A DNA stretch of 18,129 nucleotides, taken from contig JAFGIT010000020.1 in assembly GCA_016929465.1 (NCBI GenBank), positions 1-18,129 of the forward strand, given 5' to 3'. This DNA comes from Candidatus Coatesiibacteriota bacterium. GTDB lineage: Bacteria; B130-G9. Of the stretch, positions 1 to 7,522 are shown in pieces. The notes beneath the pieces are model-generated. The model did not search any database. It was not told the DNA's origin and worked only from the letters and a program-made list of their open reading frames with translations. Within the stretch, counting starts at the first letter, position 1; each line of letters opens with the position of its first letter. A program made the position numbers and the translations under genes.

Positions 1-903
1 TACCGCAATCAGCTCGCAGTTCGAAGCACACCCCGCCTCATCTGCTGGCCATATATTCGATAAGGAGGCCCAACTCCCGACGTCATCCCAGCCCATATCC
101 CCCTCGATTACAAGGACCTTCTCGGCTTTCTGCATGACGCCATAGTCGATCGATATCGGCGTGATCCCCTCATAGATACTCGCCATCGCCTGCTCCGACC
201 GGCGGCCTTCAAGCTCCGCGTCCAGCAATCTCAGCGCGGAGTGAAGCTCGGGCAGGTGTTGCTCGATCATCCCTAGTATCGTATCGGTTCGCCAGAAGAA
301 GAGGCCTGAATTCCAGAGGAAGCCGCCCTCCTCGAACATCTGGCGCGCCCTCGATAGGGGCGGTTTTTCAACGAATCGCATCGCCTCGAATGAGCCGAGA
401 TCGCTGCCTTCGAGGCTCGCTATTGGCCTTCCCTTTTCGATATATCCGAAGCCCGTGGCGGGATGTCTGGGCGGGATACCGACCGTGATGAGCGCATCGG
501 GCTCTCTTTCCAGTTCCAAAGCGGCGAGTTCAAGCACTTCTGCGAACTTGTGCTCATTCGAGATGACGTGGTCCGCAGGCATAACTGCCATTGTTGCGCC
601 GGGACATCGGCTTCGGACTACGAGCGCTGCGAGCCCGATACATGGGGCGGTATTCCTGCTGGCAGGCTCCGCGATGATGTTCTCGGGCGAAATGTCGGTG
701 AGGCATTTTCTTATAGCAGGAACCTGCTCATCCAGCGTCACTACCAGTATCCTGGAAGGGGGGATGATGCTCGCGACACGGTCGAAGGTCATCTGAAGCA
801 TAGTCCTGCCACCGACGAGCGCAAGCAGGTGTTTCGGGGTCTGCTTACGACTCTGCGGCCAGAGCCTGGTGCCAGAGCCGCCAGCCATTATCACGCCAAA
901 CAT
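1..903 (-). CDS. manC: Mannose-1-phosphate guanylyltransferase (GDP-mannose pyrophosphorylase), 3' end outside window
   Basis: Makes GDP-mannose from mannose-1-phosphate and GTP in the cytoplasm, the mannosyl donor for surface glycans. I translated the minus strand directly; the frame is open from 903 to the edge (301 codons). Residues 2-14 read FGVIMAGGSGTRL, the nucleotide-binding signature, followed by WPQSRKQTPKHLL with the family's conserved lysine. Near residue 175 is GFGYIEKG, then FVEKP and FLWNSGLFFW. Close to the edge is GDMGWDDVGSW, the sugar-phosphate binding signature. Single-domain enzymes of this family are about 335-360 residues, so roughly 40-60 residues are missing and a C-terminal isomerase domain cannot be excluded. 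The start lies 8 bases after the glycosyltransferase stop, so the two are probably co-transcribed; there is no strong SD. The family call is secure; the symbol follows common usage. Confidence 0.93.
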   Translation of the reverse strand, partial: MFGVIMAGGSGTRLWPQSRKQTPKHLLALVGGRTMLQMTFDRVASIIPPSRILVVTLDEQVPAIRKCLTDISPENIIAEPASRNTAPCIGLAALVVRSRCPGATMAVMPADHVISNEHKFAEVLELAALELEREPDALITVGIPPRHPATGFGYIEKGRPIASLEGSDLGSFEAMRFVEKPPLSRARQMFEEGGFLWNSGLFFWRTDTILGMIEQHLPELHSALRLLDAELEGRRSEQAMASIYEGITPISIDYGVMQKAEKVLVIEGDMGWDDVGSWASLSNIWPADEAGCASNCELIAV

Positions 904-911
904 CGGCGCGC

Positions 912-1667
912 TCAACTCGCGTCGTCCTTCTTGAGATTCCAGTGGATGACTCGGATCTTGACGAGGCCGAGTGCCATCTTTATCGGATCGCTTAGCAGTC
1001 GCACTTTCGTATCCCTGCTGTCGGACCAGAAGACGGGCACTTCAGCTATTTTGAAGCCGAGCTTCTTCGCTATGAACAACTGCTCCACGTCAAAGACGAA
1101 GCCGGGCATGATCTGCCTCGCGCTGATCTCCTTTGCTGCCTTCTGGGTGAACATCTTGAAGCCGCATTGCGTGTCCTTGAAGCCGCTTATTACTATCATC
1201 GATGTCAAGAAGCCGAAAAACAGGCCCATGAGCCTGCGGTAGAATGGCTGTGGTTCGAGCTGAGAATCGGGCAGCCTCCTCGAGGCAATGGCTACGTCAT
1301 AGCCGCTCTCCAGCCACGAAGCCAGTTCGTCTGCCTGACCGATGGGCGCGGATAGGTCAGCGTCCGTGAAAAGCACACGTTCACCCTTCGCTTTCTCCAT
1401 ACCACGGGCCACCGAACGGCCCTTGCCCAGGTTGGTGTTGTTCCGTATGACGTGAAATAAGACCTTGCCCGCACGGTCTGCGATCTTCTCGCCGAAGCCC
1501 TTGGCAATTCGTTGAGTTCGGTCGGTACTGCCGTCATCGACTACAATAATCTCGCCCAGGATTTCCTTGGATTCGAAATAATCCAATACCGAATCGAGGC
1601 ATTTGCCGAGACGCCTCTCCTCATTGAAGGCCGGGATTACAACAGAGAGCTCTGGTTTATCCATCAT
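912..1667 (-). CDS. Family 2 glycosyltransferase, dolichyl/polyprenyl-phosphate glucosyltransferase-like
   Basis: A GT-A fold glycosyltransferase of 251 residues, close to the usual length for stand-alone polyprenyl-phosphate sugar synthases. Visible motifs are SVVIPAFNEE (8-17), VVDDGSTDRT (42-51), the metal-binding DAD at 102-104, DTQCGFKMF (165-173) and FDVEQLFIA (192-200). The last two are typical of the dolichyl-phosphate glucose/mannose synthase branch (ALG5-like). It has no C-terminal membrane helices, so it probably works at the inner face of the membrane, moving a sugar from a nucleotide donor to a lipid phosphate. The neighbouring manC suggests GDP-mannose as donor, but this is inference; UDP-glucose is equally possible. 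Two adjacent ATG codons open the frame; GAGAT and GGG precede them. It lies 8 bases after the RNase G stop and 8 bases before manC, so it is very likely part of one transcript. Confidence 0.9.
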   Translation of the reverse strand: MMDKPELSVVIPAFNEERRLGKCLDSVLDYFESKEILGEIIVVDDGSTDRTQRIAKGFGEKIADRAGKVLFHVIRNNTNLGKGRSVARGMEKAKGERVLFTDADLSAPIGQADELASWLESGYDVAIASRRLPDSQLEPQPFYRRLMGLFFGFLTSMIVISGFKDTQCGFKMFTQKAAKEISARQIMPGFVFDVEQLFIAKKLGFKIAEVPVFWSDSRDTKVRLLSDPIKMALGLVKIRVIHWNLKKDDAS

Positions 1668-1675
1668 CCCATCTC

Positions 1676-3193
1676 TTAAACTGATACTACATCAAATCGC
1701 TCTGGATGCAGCGCCGCATCCGCACTGATGAGGACCCGCTTGTTGAAGGTCCTTTCGAACTCCATTATTATATCCTTTGACTTGGTCTGAAGCATGTTTG
1801 CCACGGATGGATGGGCTCGGACGAGTATCTCCTTTTGGATTGAGAATTCAGCAACGCGCCGAATCTCGCGCTGTATTTCATAGCAGACAGTCGCTCTCGA
1901 CCTTATCCTCCCGATGCCGCCACAGTATGGACATTTCTCGCAGAGCATGCGTTCCAGGCTTTCGCGGACTCGCTTGCGAGTCATTTCTACCAGCCCGAGA
2001 GTTGATATCTCCGTTATCGAGGTCTTGCTTCTGTCCTTTCTGAGTTCATTCGAAAGAGCATTGAGGACGTGCTCCTTGTTCTTTTCGCTCTCCATGTCGA
2101 TGAAGTCGATGACTATAATCCCCCCGAGGTCACGCAGGCGCAGCTGCCTCGCCAGTTCCTTTGTCGCCTCGAGGTTGATATTCAGCAGTGTCTCCTCGAG
2201 GCTTTCCTTGCCGACATACTTGCCGGTGTTCACGTCGATCGATACGAGCGCCTCTGTCTGGTCGATCACGAGGAAGCCTCCGGACCTCAGCCACACCTTC
2301 GGTCGGAGTGCCCTTTGTATCTCGCTTTCGATCCCATATTCATCGAATATCGGGGTGTCTTTCACGAACAACTTGACCCTGTGTGCCATTCCAGGAAGCA
2401 TCTCGTCAACGTACTCGGCGCAGCGCTGATAGGCCTCCTCCGAATCGATTACTACCCGCTCCACATCCGGGGTGAAGAAATCCCTAACAGTCCTCAGAAT
2501 CGGGTCGGGCTCGCTGTAGATGAGACTCGGAGCAGGGGCAGATTCGCTTCTTTTGTAGATTTGGTGCCATAGTTTATTCAGGAATTCGATGTCAGCTCGG
2601 AATTCATCCTCGCCATGTCCCACAGCGAGCGTCCGAATGATCACGCCCATGCCTTCGGGTTTGAGAGAGCCGACGACCTCTTTCAATCGATTGCGCTCCG
2701 CCTCATGCTCGATGCGTCTCGAGATGCTCACGTGTGGCATAGAAGGCTGAAGGACCAGGAATCTCCCAGCGAGCGCAATGAATGACGATGCACGCGCTCC
2801 CTTCGCCCCAATCGGGTCCTTGGTTATCTGAACGACTATCGTCTGTCCAGGCACGAGCAGCTGCTCTATCGAAAGCGAGCTCTTGGGCTTCGTGCGAAGC
2901 AACTGCTCCTCCTGAAGGTCTCCGTCGGCCTCCGAACTCATCATCAATCGCTCGAATTCATCCATCGTGTCATAGACATCGGTGACGTAGAGAAATGCGT
3001 CTCGTTCGAGCCCTATATCCACGAACGCTGCCTGCATTCCAGGCAAGACCCGACTGACCCGGCCCTTGAACACGTTGCCCACCATCGTCATATTCTCGCG
3101 TCTCGCGACATAGAGCTCGACGAGCATGTCGTTCTCCAGAATGCCGATGCGGGTCTCGCCGGCCTCGTCATTGATGATGATCTTTCTATTCAT
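1676..3193 (-). CDS. rng: Ribonuclease G (Rne/Rng family endoribonuclease)
   Basis: A single-strand-specific endoribonuclease for rRNA maturation and mRNA decay. It is 505 residues long, the RNase G size, without the long RNase E scaffold tail. The N-terminal S1 RNA-binding domain spans about 37-130 (GNVFKGRVSRVLPGMQAAFVDIG at the start). The catalytic Mg-binding aspartates are recognisable as D320 in SIDVNTGK and D363 in IVIDFIDM. The CPYC at 421-424 is the zinc-link used for dimer-dimer contact. An acidic, low-conservation insert at about 75-108 lies within the S1 region. The ATG overlaps the TGA of the upstream TPR gene by four bases (ATGA), a sign of translational coupling. Pairing with a giant secreted TPR protein is unusual; in many bacteria rng instead sits with maf or mreBCD. 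No obvious defects. Confidence 0.97.
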   Translation of the reverse strand: MNRKIIINDEAGETRIGILENDMLVELYVARRENMTMVGNVFKGRVSRVLPGMQAAFVDIGLERDAFLYVTDVYDTMDEFERLMMSSEADGDLQEEQLLRTKPKSSLSIEQLLVPGQTIVVQITKDPIGAKGARASSFIALAGRFLVLQPSMPHVSISRRIEHEAERNRLKEVVGSLKPEGMGVIIRTLAVGHGEDEFRADIEFLNKLWHQIYKRSESAPAPSLIYSEPDPILRTVRDFFTPDVERVVIDSEEAYQRCAEYVDEMLPGMAHRVKLFVKDTPIFDEYGIESEIQRALRPKVWLRSGGFLVIDQTEALVSIDVNTGKYVGKESLEETLLNINLEATKELARQLRLRDLGGIIVIDFIDMESEKNKEHVLNALSNELRKDRSKTSITEISTLGLVEMTRKRVRESLERMLCEKCPYCGGIGRIRSRATVCYEIQREIRRVAEFSIQKEILVRAHPSVANMLQTKSKDIIMEFERTFNKRVLISADAALHPERFDVVSV

Positions 3194-6174
3194 TCCGATG
3201 TCGCTCCGGGGGTCTTGCCGCTCTGGATAGCCTTTATGCGATTGATCCTCGCCTCAGCTTGTTGGCTCCAAAGCGATTTGGGATATTTCTCGATAATCTT
3301 CTCATACACTCTTATCGCCTCATCGAGGTCGCCCCTGGCCTCGTAGCACTCGCCGACGTTCGCCCTCGCGCTTGCGACCCAGGGCACGGCCTCCTCCTGC
3401 GTGAATGAGTAGGAGAGGTCCAGGTACTTGAGGATTGCATCGTCGTACCGTTTTTGCTCCTGTAAGGTGTGCGCAAACCAGAACCGCGCCTCGACCGCGA
3501 ATCTCGGCTCGCAGCCTTCGTCAGAAATAACCAGATTCAGCGCTGAACGGGCCAGCTGGAAGCGACCCATCTTTCGCAGGTTGTCGCCAACCGAGACCAG
3601 CTCCTCACACATCCCCTTCTGGTCCTGATAGTCCGTGACCATCTGTTGGTAGTAATCGAAGGCACTATCCAACTCCCCGAGCTGACGGTGCGCCTCGCCG
3701 ATGCGGTAGAGAAGCAGCGCTTCTTCATGGCGGTCGTCGAGGACCGGGTGGTTCAGTTTGCTGTAATACTCGATGGCACTCCTGGGCTTCTTTCGCTGAT
3801 ACCAGATGTCGCCCATGAGAGCCGTGCTCAGTTGCCTGACTCGCGGGGCCGCGGCCTGGTTCTCGAGAATGGGCATCAGAGCGTCCTGGGCTGCCCCCAG
3901 TTTGCGACTTGCGAGATATACCCTGGCGAGAAGGACGCGCGCCCCATATAGCTGTGGATTCTGAGGATTCGACTTCACCAACTTCTTTAGAGAACGGGCT
4001 GCCTTCTTGAGCTTGCCTTCATTGAAGGCCTCCTCCGCCTCTCTCAATGAACGTTCTATCTCCAGAAACGCGCCCGGCTCGTGGTCGCGGAATTCTGCAA
4101 TCGATGTGACCGAGTCCGCATAGTCTCCCTTCTGGAATAGCGCGTTTCGCAGACCTTCCTCGGCAAGCGCCATGAACGGCCATTCCGGCTCCTCGGCGAC
4201 CAAATTCTCGAGGTAGCTCGCGGCATCTGCCGGCTTACCTGATGCAAAACCGGACCTATAGGCCTCCGTCAGACACAGGGCTGTATAATCCGATGACGCG
4301 CGACCCTGATATTTCTTCGCCAGCTCCGCGAAGCACTCCCCGGCCTTCTTCTCGTTTCCACGCTCCTTTCTGATATAGCAGGACCAGAAATCGAGCGACT
4401 CCTTTAGCCTCTCATCGAGCATGTAGGACTTCTGGGTCTCCTCGATGTATGAGGCGCATTTACCTTGCTCATCCAAGGAGCGGTATGCTAGAAGGGTGCC
4501 GAAGATGGCGTCTCGCTCCGGAGCCTTTCTCAAGGCAGCGTCATGGGACGCTCGAAAGTAATTGAGCGCGTCCTGTGCGCTGCCGATGGCCTGGAGCGAT
4601 AGCCCTCGAAGCCTCAGAACTTCGCTCAGATGCCTCGATTCGGGATAATCCTCCTGGAACTTCTCGGCGGTCGCGTCACAGTTCTCGAAGGCCTTGATCG
4701 CATAGAAAGCGCGGCAAAACGCCAACTGCGTCCTCTCGGCGAAATCACTGGAAAGGTCTGCCGTTGCTTGAACTGAATTCAGCAGGGGAATCGCATCCAT
4801 TGGTTGGGCGCAATCGAGGAGCATCTCTGCGCACTCGAGTGCAGATTCGGCCGCTACCGGGCTATCGGGGAATGAAAGGGAAAGCGACTTATAGCGCCTA
4901 ATCGCCTCGGAAAAGTCCATTCTCATCCAGCTGATCCTGGCAAGCATCAGGTAGCAATCGTGAATATGAGCCCCGAATGGGTCATCTTCGATGAGCTCCT
5001 TGGCTAGGACCTCGGCCGCAGGCAATTGCTTCAATGCGACCAGGTTGCGGGCCTGCCGGTATCGGACCTCATAGCGCAGTTCGCTCCCCATGTCCAAGGG
5101 GAGCATCTCCTTCAATACCGACTCCTCGAGTGAATATTCCCCTCTCATCCTGCGCCACTCAGCAATAAGAAGCAGGATATTCAACCGGGTCTCGAGGTTG
5201 ACGCTCTCGGCGTCCCTCAATGTGTCCTGCATGTCCGAGATCGCCTTGCCATAATCTCCGAGGGTGGCGAGCTCGCAGGCGTCTATCACCTTCTCGGCCA
5301 CCTGGAATTCGGCACCTCTCAAGCCCTGGTGCTTCTCCATCAGCGAAGCAGCTCGCTGGAATTCCTTCTGCCCGTATGCGGACCAGATGATCCCGAGCGA
5401 TGCCGCTGTGGCCTGCTTCGAGTTCGGGAACTCCTCGAGGGTCGATGCGAAAAGTTTTTCTGCTTTATCGAAATCACCTCCGAGATACAGAGCAACGGCC
5501 AGATTGAACGATGAATTCGCCTTGGTCGAATCGTCCTTTGCTTTCTTGCTGAGCGTTTTGAATGCGTCCTGGGCGCGCTTCAGCTGTGAATTGGCCAGGA
5601 GCGATTGTGCGTAATGCTCGTATAAGCTCTCGTCCTGTTGTGCGCTATAGCCCTTCGGGAAGAGCTTCTCGTAGTAATCGGCCGCCTCGCGGTATCGGTC
5701 CTGTATAAAAAGGAGCTCGGCGAGCCTTGCAGTCGCGTCCTCGAACTGCTTCTCGCAGCGCTTCTTGCTCAGGAGCTCCTTGAAGGTGGTCTCCGCTGTC
5801 GAATAATGGCCCATGCGCTGCCGATTCGTCCCAAGCAGGACCATCGCCTCGCAATATCGCTCGCCGCCCGGGAATTCGACCGTGTATCTCTCGAGATACT
5901 TAACGGCCTCGGCGTAATTGCCGAGGTTATCCTGCGCGCACCCACTCAAAAAGACCGCGTCCGCGATGAACTCGCCCGAGGGATAATTCGACATGAGCTG
6001 CTCCAGCTGCTTGGCTGCAAGCTGATACTCGCCATCCTCATAGAGGCGAAGCGCGAACTGATACATCGAGCCCTCATCGCGGGAGTGCGCATCGACGGAA
6101 AGCAGCAGGATGAAGAGCAAGCATCCCGCTATTCGAATCAGTTGAGACGGATTTGTGATTCGCAAAATGGTCAT
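3190..6174 (-). CDS. Large secreted TPR-repeat protein
   Basis: About 994 residues built almost entirely of tetratricopeptide repeats, with the recurrent pattern of Y/F, A and P at helix ends and linkers such as YPSGEF, FPGGERY, FPNSKQA, FPDSPVA, YPESRHL and YPKSLWS. The last repeats (DLDEAIRVYEKIIEKYPKS) resemble the BamD/CpoB outer-membrane scaffold family. The frame opens earlier with a GTG at 6192, but the ATG at 6174 has a GAGG five bases upstream and places a signal peptide at the N-terminus, so I prefer it. Basic residues precede the hydrophobic run CLLFILLLSV, with likely cleavage after VDAHS. A Cys comes before the hydrophobic run, which argues against a lipoprotein. Probably a periplasmic scaffold for envelope or surface-glycan assembly; the glycan link rests only on operon context. 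First gene of the minus-strand run. Confidence 0.88.
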   Translation of the reverse strand: MTILRITNPSQLIRIAGCLLFILLLSVDAHSRDEGSMYQFALRLYEDGEYQLAAKQLEQLMSNYPSGEFIADAVFLSGCAQDNLGNYAEAVKYLERYTVEFPGGERYCEAMVLLGTNRQRMGHYSTAETTFKELLSKKRCEKQFEDATARLAELLFIQDRYREAADYYEKLFPKGYSAQQDESLYEHYAQSLLANSQLKRAQDAFKTLSKKAKDDSTKANSSFNLAVALYLGGDFDKAEKLFASTLEEFPNSKQATAASLGIIWSAYGQKEFQRAASLMEKHQGLRGAEFQVAEKVIDACELATLGDYGKAISDMQDTLRDAESVNLETRLNILLLIAEWRRMRGEYSLEESVLKEMLPLDMGSELRYEVRYRQARNLVALKQLPAAEVLAKELIEDDPFGAHIHDCYLMLARISWMRMDFSEAIRRYKSLSLSFPDSPVAAESALECAEMLLDCAQPMDAIPLLNSVQATADLSSDFAERTQLAFCRAFYAIKAFENCDATAEKFQEDYPESRHLSEVLRLRGLSLQAIGSAQDALNYFRASHDAALRKAPERDAIFGTLLAYRSLDEQGKCASYIEETQKSYMLDERLKESLDFWSCYIRKERGNEKKAGECFAELAKKYQGRASSDYTALCLTEAYRSGFASGKPADAASYLENLVAEEPEWPFMALAEEGLRNALFQKGDYADSVTSIAEFRDHEPGAFLEIERSLREAEEAFNEGKLKKAARSLKKLVKSNPQNPQLYGARVLLARVYLASRKLGAAQDALMPILENQAAAPRVRQLSTALMGDIWYQRKKPRSAIEYYSKLNHPVLDDRHEEALLLYRIGEAHRQLGELDSAFDYYQQMVTDYQDQKGMCEELVSVGDNLRKMGRFQLARSALNLVISDEGCEPRFAVEARFWFAHTLQEQKRYDDAILKYLDLSYSFTQEEAVPWVASARANVGECYEARGDLDEAIRVYEKIIEKYPKSLWSQQAEARINRIKAIQSGKTPGATSE

Positions 6175-6245
6175 TCGGTCCTCATGGCACACGCATTATC
6201 CTTACTTAATGAAACACGCTCGCCCTGCAATCGGGTTCAATAAGC

Positions 6246-6273
6246 AGTTTATCAAGCTTGGGAAAGCAGTCAA
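6246..6273 (-). promoter_or_regulatory. Candidate sigma-70 promoter of the TPR-rng-GT-manC operon
   Basis: On the minus strand TTGACT (6268-6273) is followed after 16 bases by TAAACT (6246-6251). That is five of six and four of six consensus bases. The start point would be near 6239, about 65 bases before the preferred ATG. No other promoter of similar quality was seen just upstream of this operon. Moderate confidence. Confidence 0.42.
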
Positions 6274-6367
6274 GAACGCCGCGGATGATGGGGACGACGA
6301 GTTTGACCTTTCCCAGTGCCATCGGTCGGTCCTCGTTCATGCCCGTTTCCAAATAAGTCGATTCCCT

Positions 6368-6405
6368 GACATGGCGACGCTTGCGTGTCGAGACGCGCCA
6401 TAGTC
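6368..6405. repeat. Hairpin with a bulge
   Basis: GAC ATGGCG (6368-6376) pairs with CGCCAT A GTC (6396-6405), giving nine pairs with a one-base bulge. It has no T-run on either strand, so it is not a simple terminator. One copy only in the window. Confidence 0.4.
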
Positions 6406-6424
6406 TGCCGAATGGTTCGGATTT

Positions 6425-6456
6425 CCCGTCGTGTAGGGACGGAGCTTGTCCCGTCC
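6425..6456. repeat. Three-part segment with alternative hairpins
   Basis: CCCGTC (6425-6430) and CCCGTCC (6450-6456) flank GGGACGG (6436-6442), so the central strand can pair with either flank. GGGAC (6436-6440) can also pair with GTCCC (6448-6452). Competing folds of this kind occur in extragenic repeats and in attenuators. I saw a single copy, so its nature stays open. Confidence 0.35.
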
Positions 6457-6573
6457 ATCTATATATTCGGGCAGACACAAGACCTAACGCCACATGTAGT
6501 ATGCATTGACTCATTTATTGGACAGCGCCAACGTTTGTGGATCTTCGAAATCGGACCACCCTATACATTGTCC

Positions 6574-6631
6574 ATCGGGTAATGAATTGCCAATGAATTT
6601 GGAGCTAAAGATCTCATTGGAATTACCCGAT
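6574..6631. repeat. 58-nt imperfect inverted repeat
   Basis: The outer arm ATCGGGTAAT (6574-6583) pairs perfectly with ATTACCCGAT (6622-6631). The inner arm CCAATGA (6590-6596) pairs with TCATTGG (6614-6620). Six unpaired bases lie on the left between the arms and one on the right. The loop is 17 bases. Seventeen pairs in total are far more than expected by chance in a short AT-rich stretch. It could be a small RNA, a remnant of a non-autonomous transposable element, or a protein-binding palindrome. Confidence 0.55.
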
Positions 6632-6818
6632 AAGCTAATTTCAGGCGGGCACCGAGACCGAGGCCAATTTGCCGCGTGACACCTTGAAGAAGAAAATGGC
6701 GGTCTGCACCGTCCATGCATTCCATTAAGACGGGGTGTGTGAGCTGATTTCCCCATTGGTAGCACAATAAGACCGATCAAGTATGCTGCGTTGCGCGAGC
6801 AATCCAGACAAGCTTCAC

Positions 6819-6839
6819 CGCACTGGCATTTGCAGTGCG
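6819..6839. repeat. Perfect 7-bp stem-loop
   Basis: CGCACTG (6819-6825) and CAGTGCG (6833-6839) enclose a 7-base loop. There is no T-run on either side, so it is not an evident terminator. Its position about 90 bases downstream of the small membrane-protein gene on the minus strand could matter for 3' end formation. Confidence 0.35.
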
Positions 6840-6929
6840 CGATGACTGGATTAGCCTGAATAGACGAAGGGGGCGCTCATCCGACAATGCGAATGAAGAT
6901 CGAAGGCGAATTGCCGCTCTTTTTGTCGG

Positions 6930-6948
6930 GCCTAATGCGCTATTAGGC
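6930..6948 (-). terminator. Hairpin over the stop codon of the small ORF (possible 3' end structure)
   Basis: GCCTAAT and ATTAGGC form a perfect 7-bp stem with a 5-base loop, and the TAA stop (6943-6945) of the 34-codon gene lies inside the stem. Minus-strand transcription then runs into CCGACAAAAAG, which has no U-run, so intrinsic termination is not certain. It may instead protect the transcript's 3' end. Confidence 0.35.
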
Positions 6949-7047
6949 TGTAGCAAGAGCGGCGGCAAAAACCAGCAAGAGCAGGGTGACGCCGACGGCT
7001 ATCGCGAGCACAGCCTCGAGACTCAATCTTATGCTACCTACTCTCAT
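6943..7047 (-). CDS. 34-residue single-pass membrane protein
   Basis: A short gene outside usual ORF length limits, read codon by codon on the minus strand. It begins ATG at 7047 with GAGG five bases upstream and ends TAA at 6943. The protein has two arginines (R2, R7) before one hydrophobic helix, about residues 12-34 (VLAIAVGVTLLLLVFAAALATA). This predicts an N-in membrane anchor, or a very short signal-anchor. A promoter with 17-base spacing lies 170 bases upstream and a folded leader fills the gap, so several independent signs agree that the gene is real. I do not recognise the family. Possibilities are a regulatory small membrane protein, a type I toxin-like peptide, or a subunit of a membrane complex; the sequence cannot choose among them. 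Confidence 0.62.
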   Translation of the reverse strand: MRVGSIRLSLEAVLAIAVGVTLLLLVFAAALATA

Positions 7048-7210
7048 GTGAACCTCACTTAGATCTCCGTCCAAGAGCCAATATTGGTCGCCTTGCTGTG
7101 GTTATCGCGTGCGGGCAAGGCTGGTCCTTTCGGACACAACGGCTTGCCGCACGGATTTTGGGCTGCCAGACAGCAGGCAATCTCTATTGCTCCATAAATT
7201 CATCCTGTCA
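7048..7210 (-). promoter_or_regulatory. Structured 5' leader of the small membrane-protein gene
   Basis: About 163 bases separate the predicted transcription start (near 7210) from the ATG. In transcript order it holds GCAAT-AGAG-ATTGC and a small GCTG/CAGC hairpin. Next comes a larger element at 7152-7109: six plus four stem pairs (GTGCGG/CCGCAC and CAAG/CTTG) with a one-base bulge, and an inner GTCC/GGAC hairpin. The palindrome CCAATATTGG (7087-7078) and the SD follow. It matches no riboswitch class that I can recognise by eye. A leader this long for a 34-codon gene suggests RNA-level control, or that the RNA itself is the functional product. Confidence 0.45.
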
Positions 7211-7216
7211 TGATCT

Positions 7217-7245
7217 ATTTTACCCAAATTTCGAGATTCTGTCAA
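7217..7245 (-). promoter_or_regulatory. Sigma-70 promoter for the small membrane-protein unit
   Basis: On the minus strand a perfect TTGACA (7240-7245) is followed by exactly 17 bases and TAAAAT (7217-7222, five of six consensus). This is the best promoter in the window. The start point would be near 7210. No other minus-strand gene nearby could use it. Confidence 0.68.
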
Positions 7246-7393
7246 GACTTGCAGGCGAGCTGTGGGGCGAGAGATGCTGCTTTTAGAGCGGCGCAATGGC
7301 GGTCAGCAGACCACCGGTCGCCGCACACCGGGATTCCATCTCTTACCGTCGGTTCAGGACTTCATGGGCACAAGCGACTCCACTCATTATCAT

Positions 7394-7421
7394 TGACAAT
7401 ATAATAGGGAACCAGAATACT
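7394..7421 (+). promoter_or_regulatory. Candidate promoter region of the threonine dehydrogenase gene
   Basis: Perfect TTGACA at 7394-7399, with AATACT 16 bases later (7416-7421, four of six). Overlapping it is a perfect TATAAT at 7400-7405 that lacks a good -35. Either could drive tdh, leaving a 5' leader of roughly 90-110 bases. The region is AT-rich, but the exact element is uncertain. Confidence 0.35.
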
Positions 7422-7458
7422 CCCCGCTTGATTAAGTAGATTGAAATCTTGGTCGTAA

Positions 7459-7482
7459 TCCCCAACGAGCTAGAATTGGGGA
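7459..7482 (+). promoter_or_regulatory. Hairpin in the tdh leader
   Basis: TCCCCAA (7459-7465) and TTGGGGA (7476-7482) form a perfect 7-bp stem with a 10-base loop, 40 bases before the tdh start codon. It has no T-run, so it is not a terminator. It may be an operator or an mRNA-stabilising structure. Confidence 0.35.
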
Positions 7483-7522
7483 GACGATCAGAATCCAATA
7501 GTCAATCGTTTCGGAGGACACA

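Larger units (their letters stand above)
6275..6942. other. Gene-poor stretch with several hairpins
   Basis: No reading frame here shows a start with a good SD together with a recognisable protein pattern, and I saw no tRNA-like cloverleaf. The stretch contains the hairpins and imperfect palindrome listed separately. It separates two minus-strand units, one starting near 6239 and one ending near 6930. Confidence 0.6.

Noticed and set aside
463-1242. A 259-codon plus-strand frame over the manC and glycosyltransferase genes
   Set aside because: It lies opposite two strongly conserved genes and its translation has no family pattern; a shadow frame.
5638-6243. A 201-codon plus-strand frame opposite the TPR gene
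   Set aside because: Leucine/arginine-rich antisense of a TPR coding sequence, with no independent signals.
6206-6340. A 44-codon minus-strand ORF just upstream of the TPR gene (MNEDRPMALGKVKLVVP at its start), helical in appearance
   Set aside because: No clear SD, no recognised family, and the best promoter for the TPR operon lies inside it; kept as an unproven possibility only.
6275-7522. A tRNA, CRISPR array or insertion sequence in the long gap
   Set aside because: No cloverleaf, no regularly spaced direct repeats and no transposase-like frame were seen.
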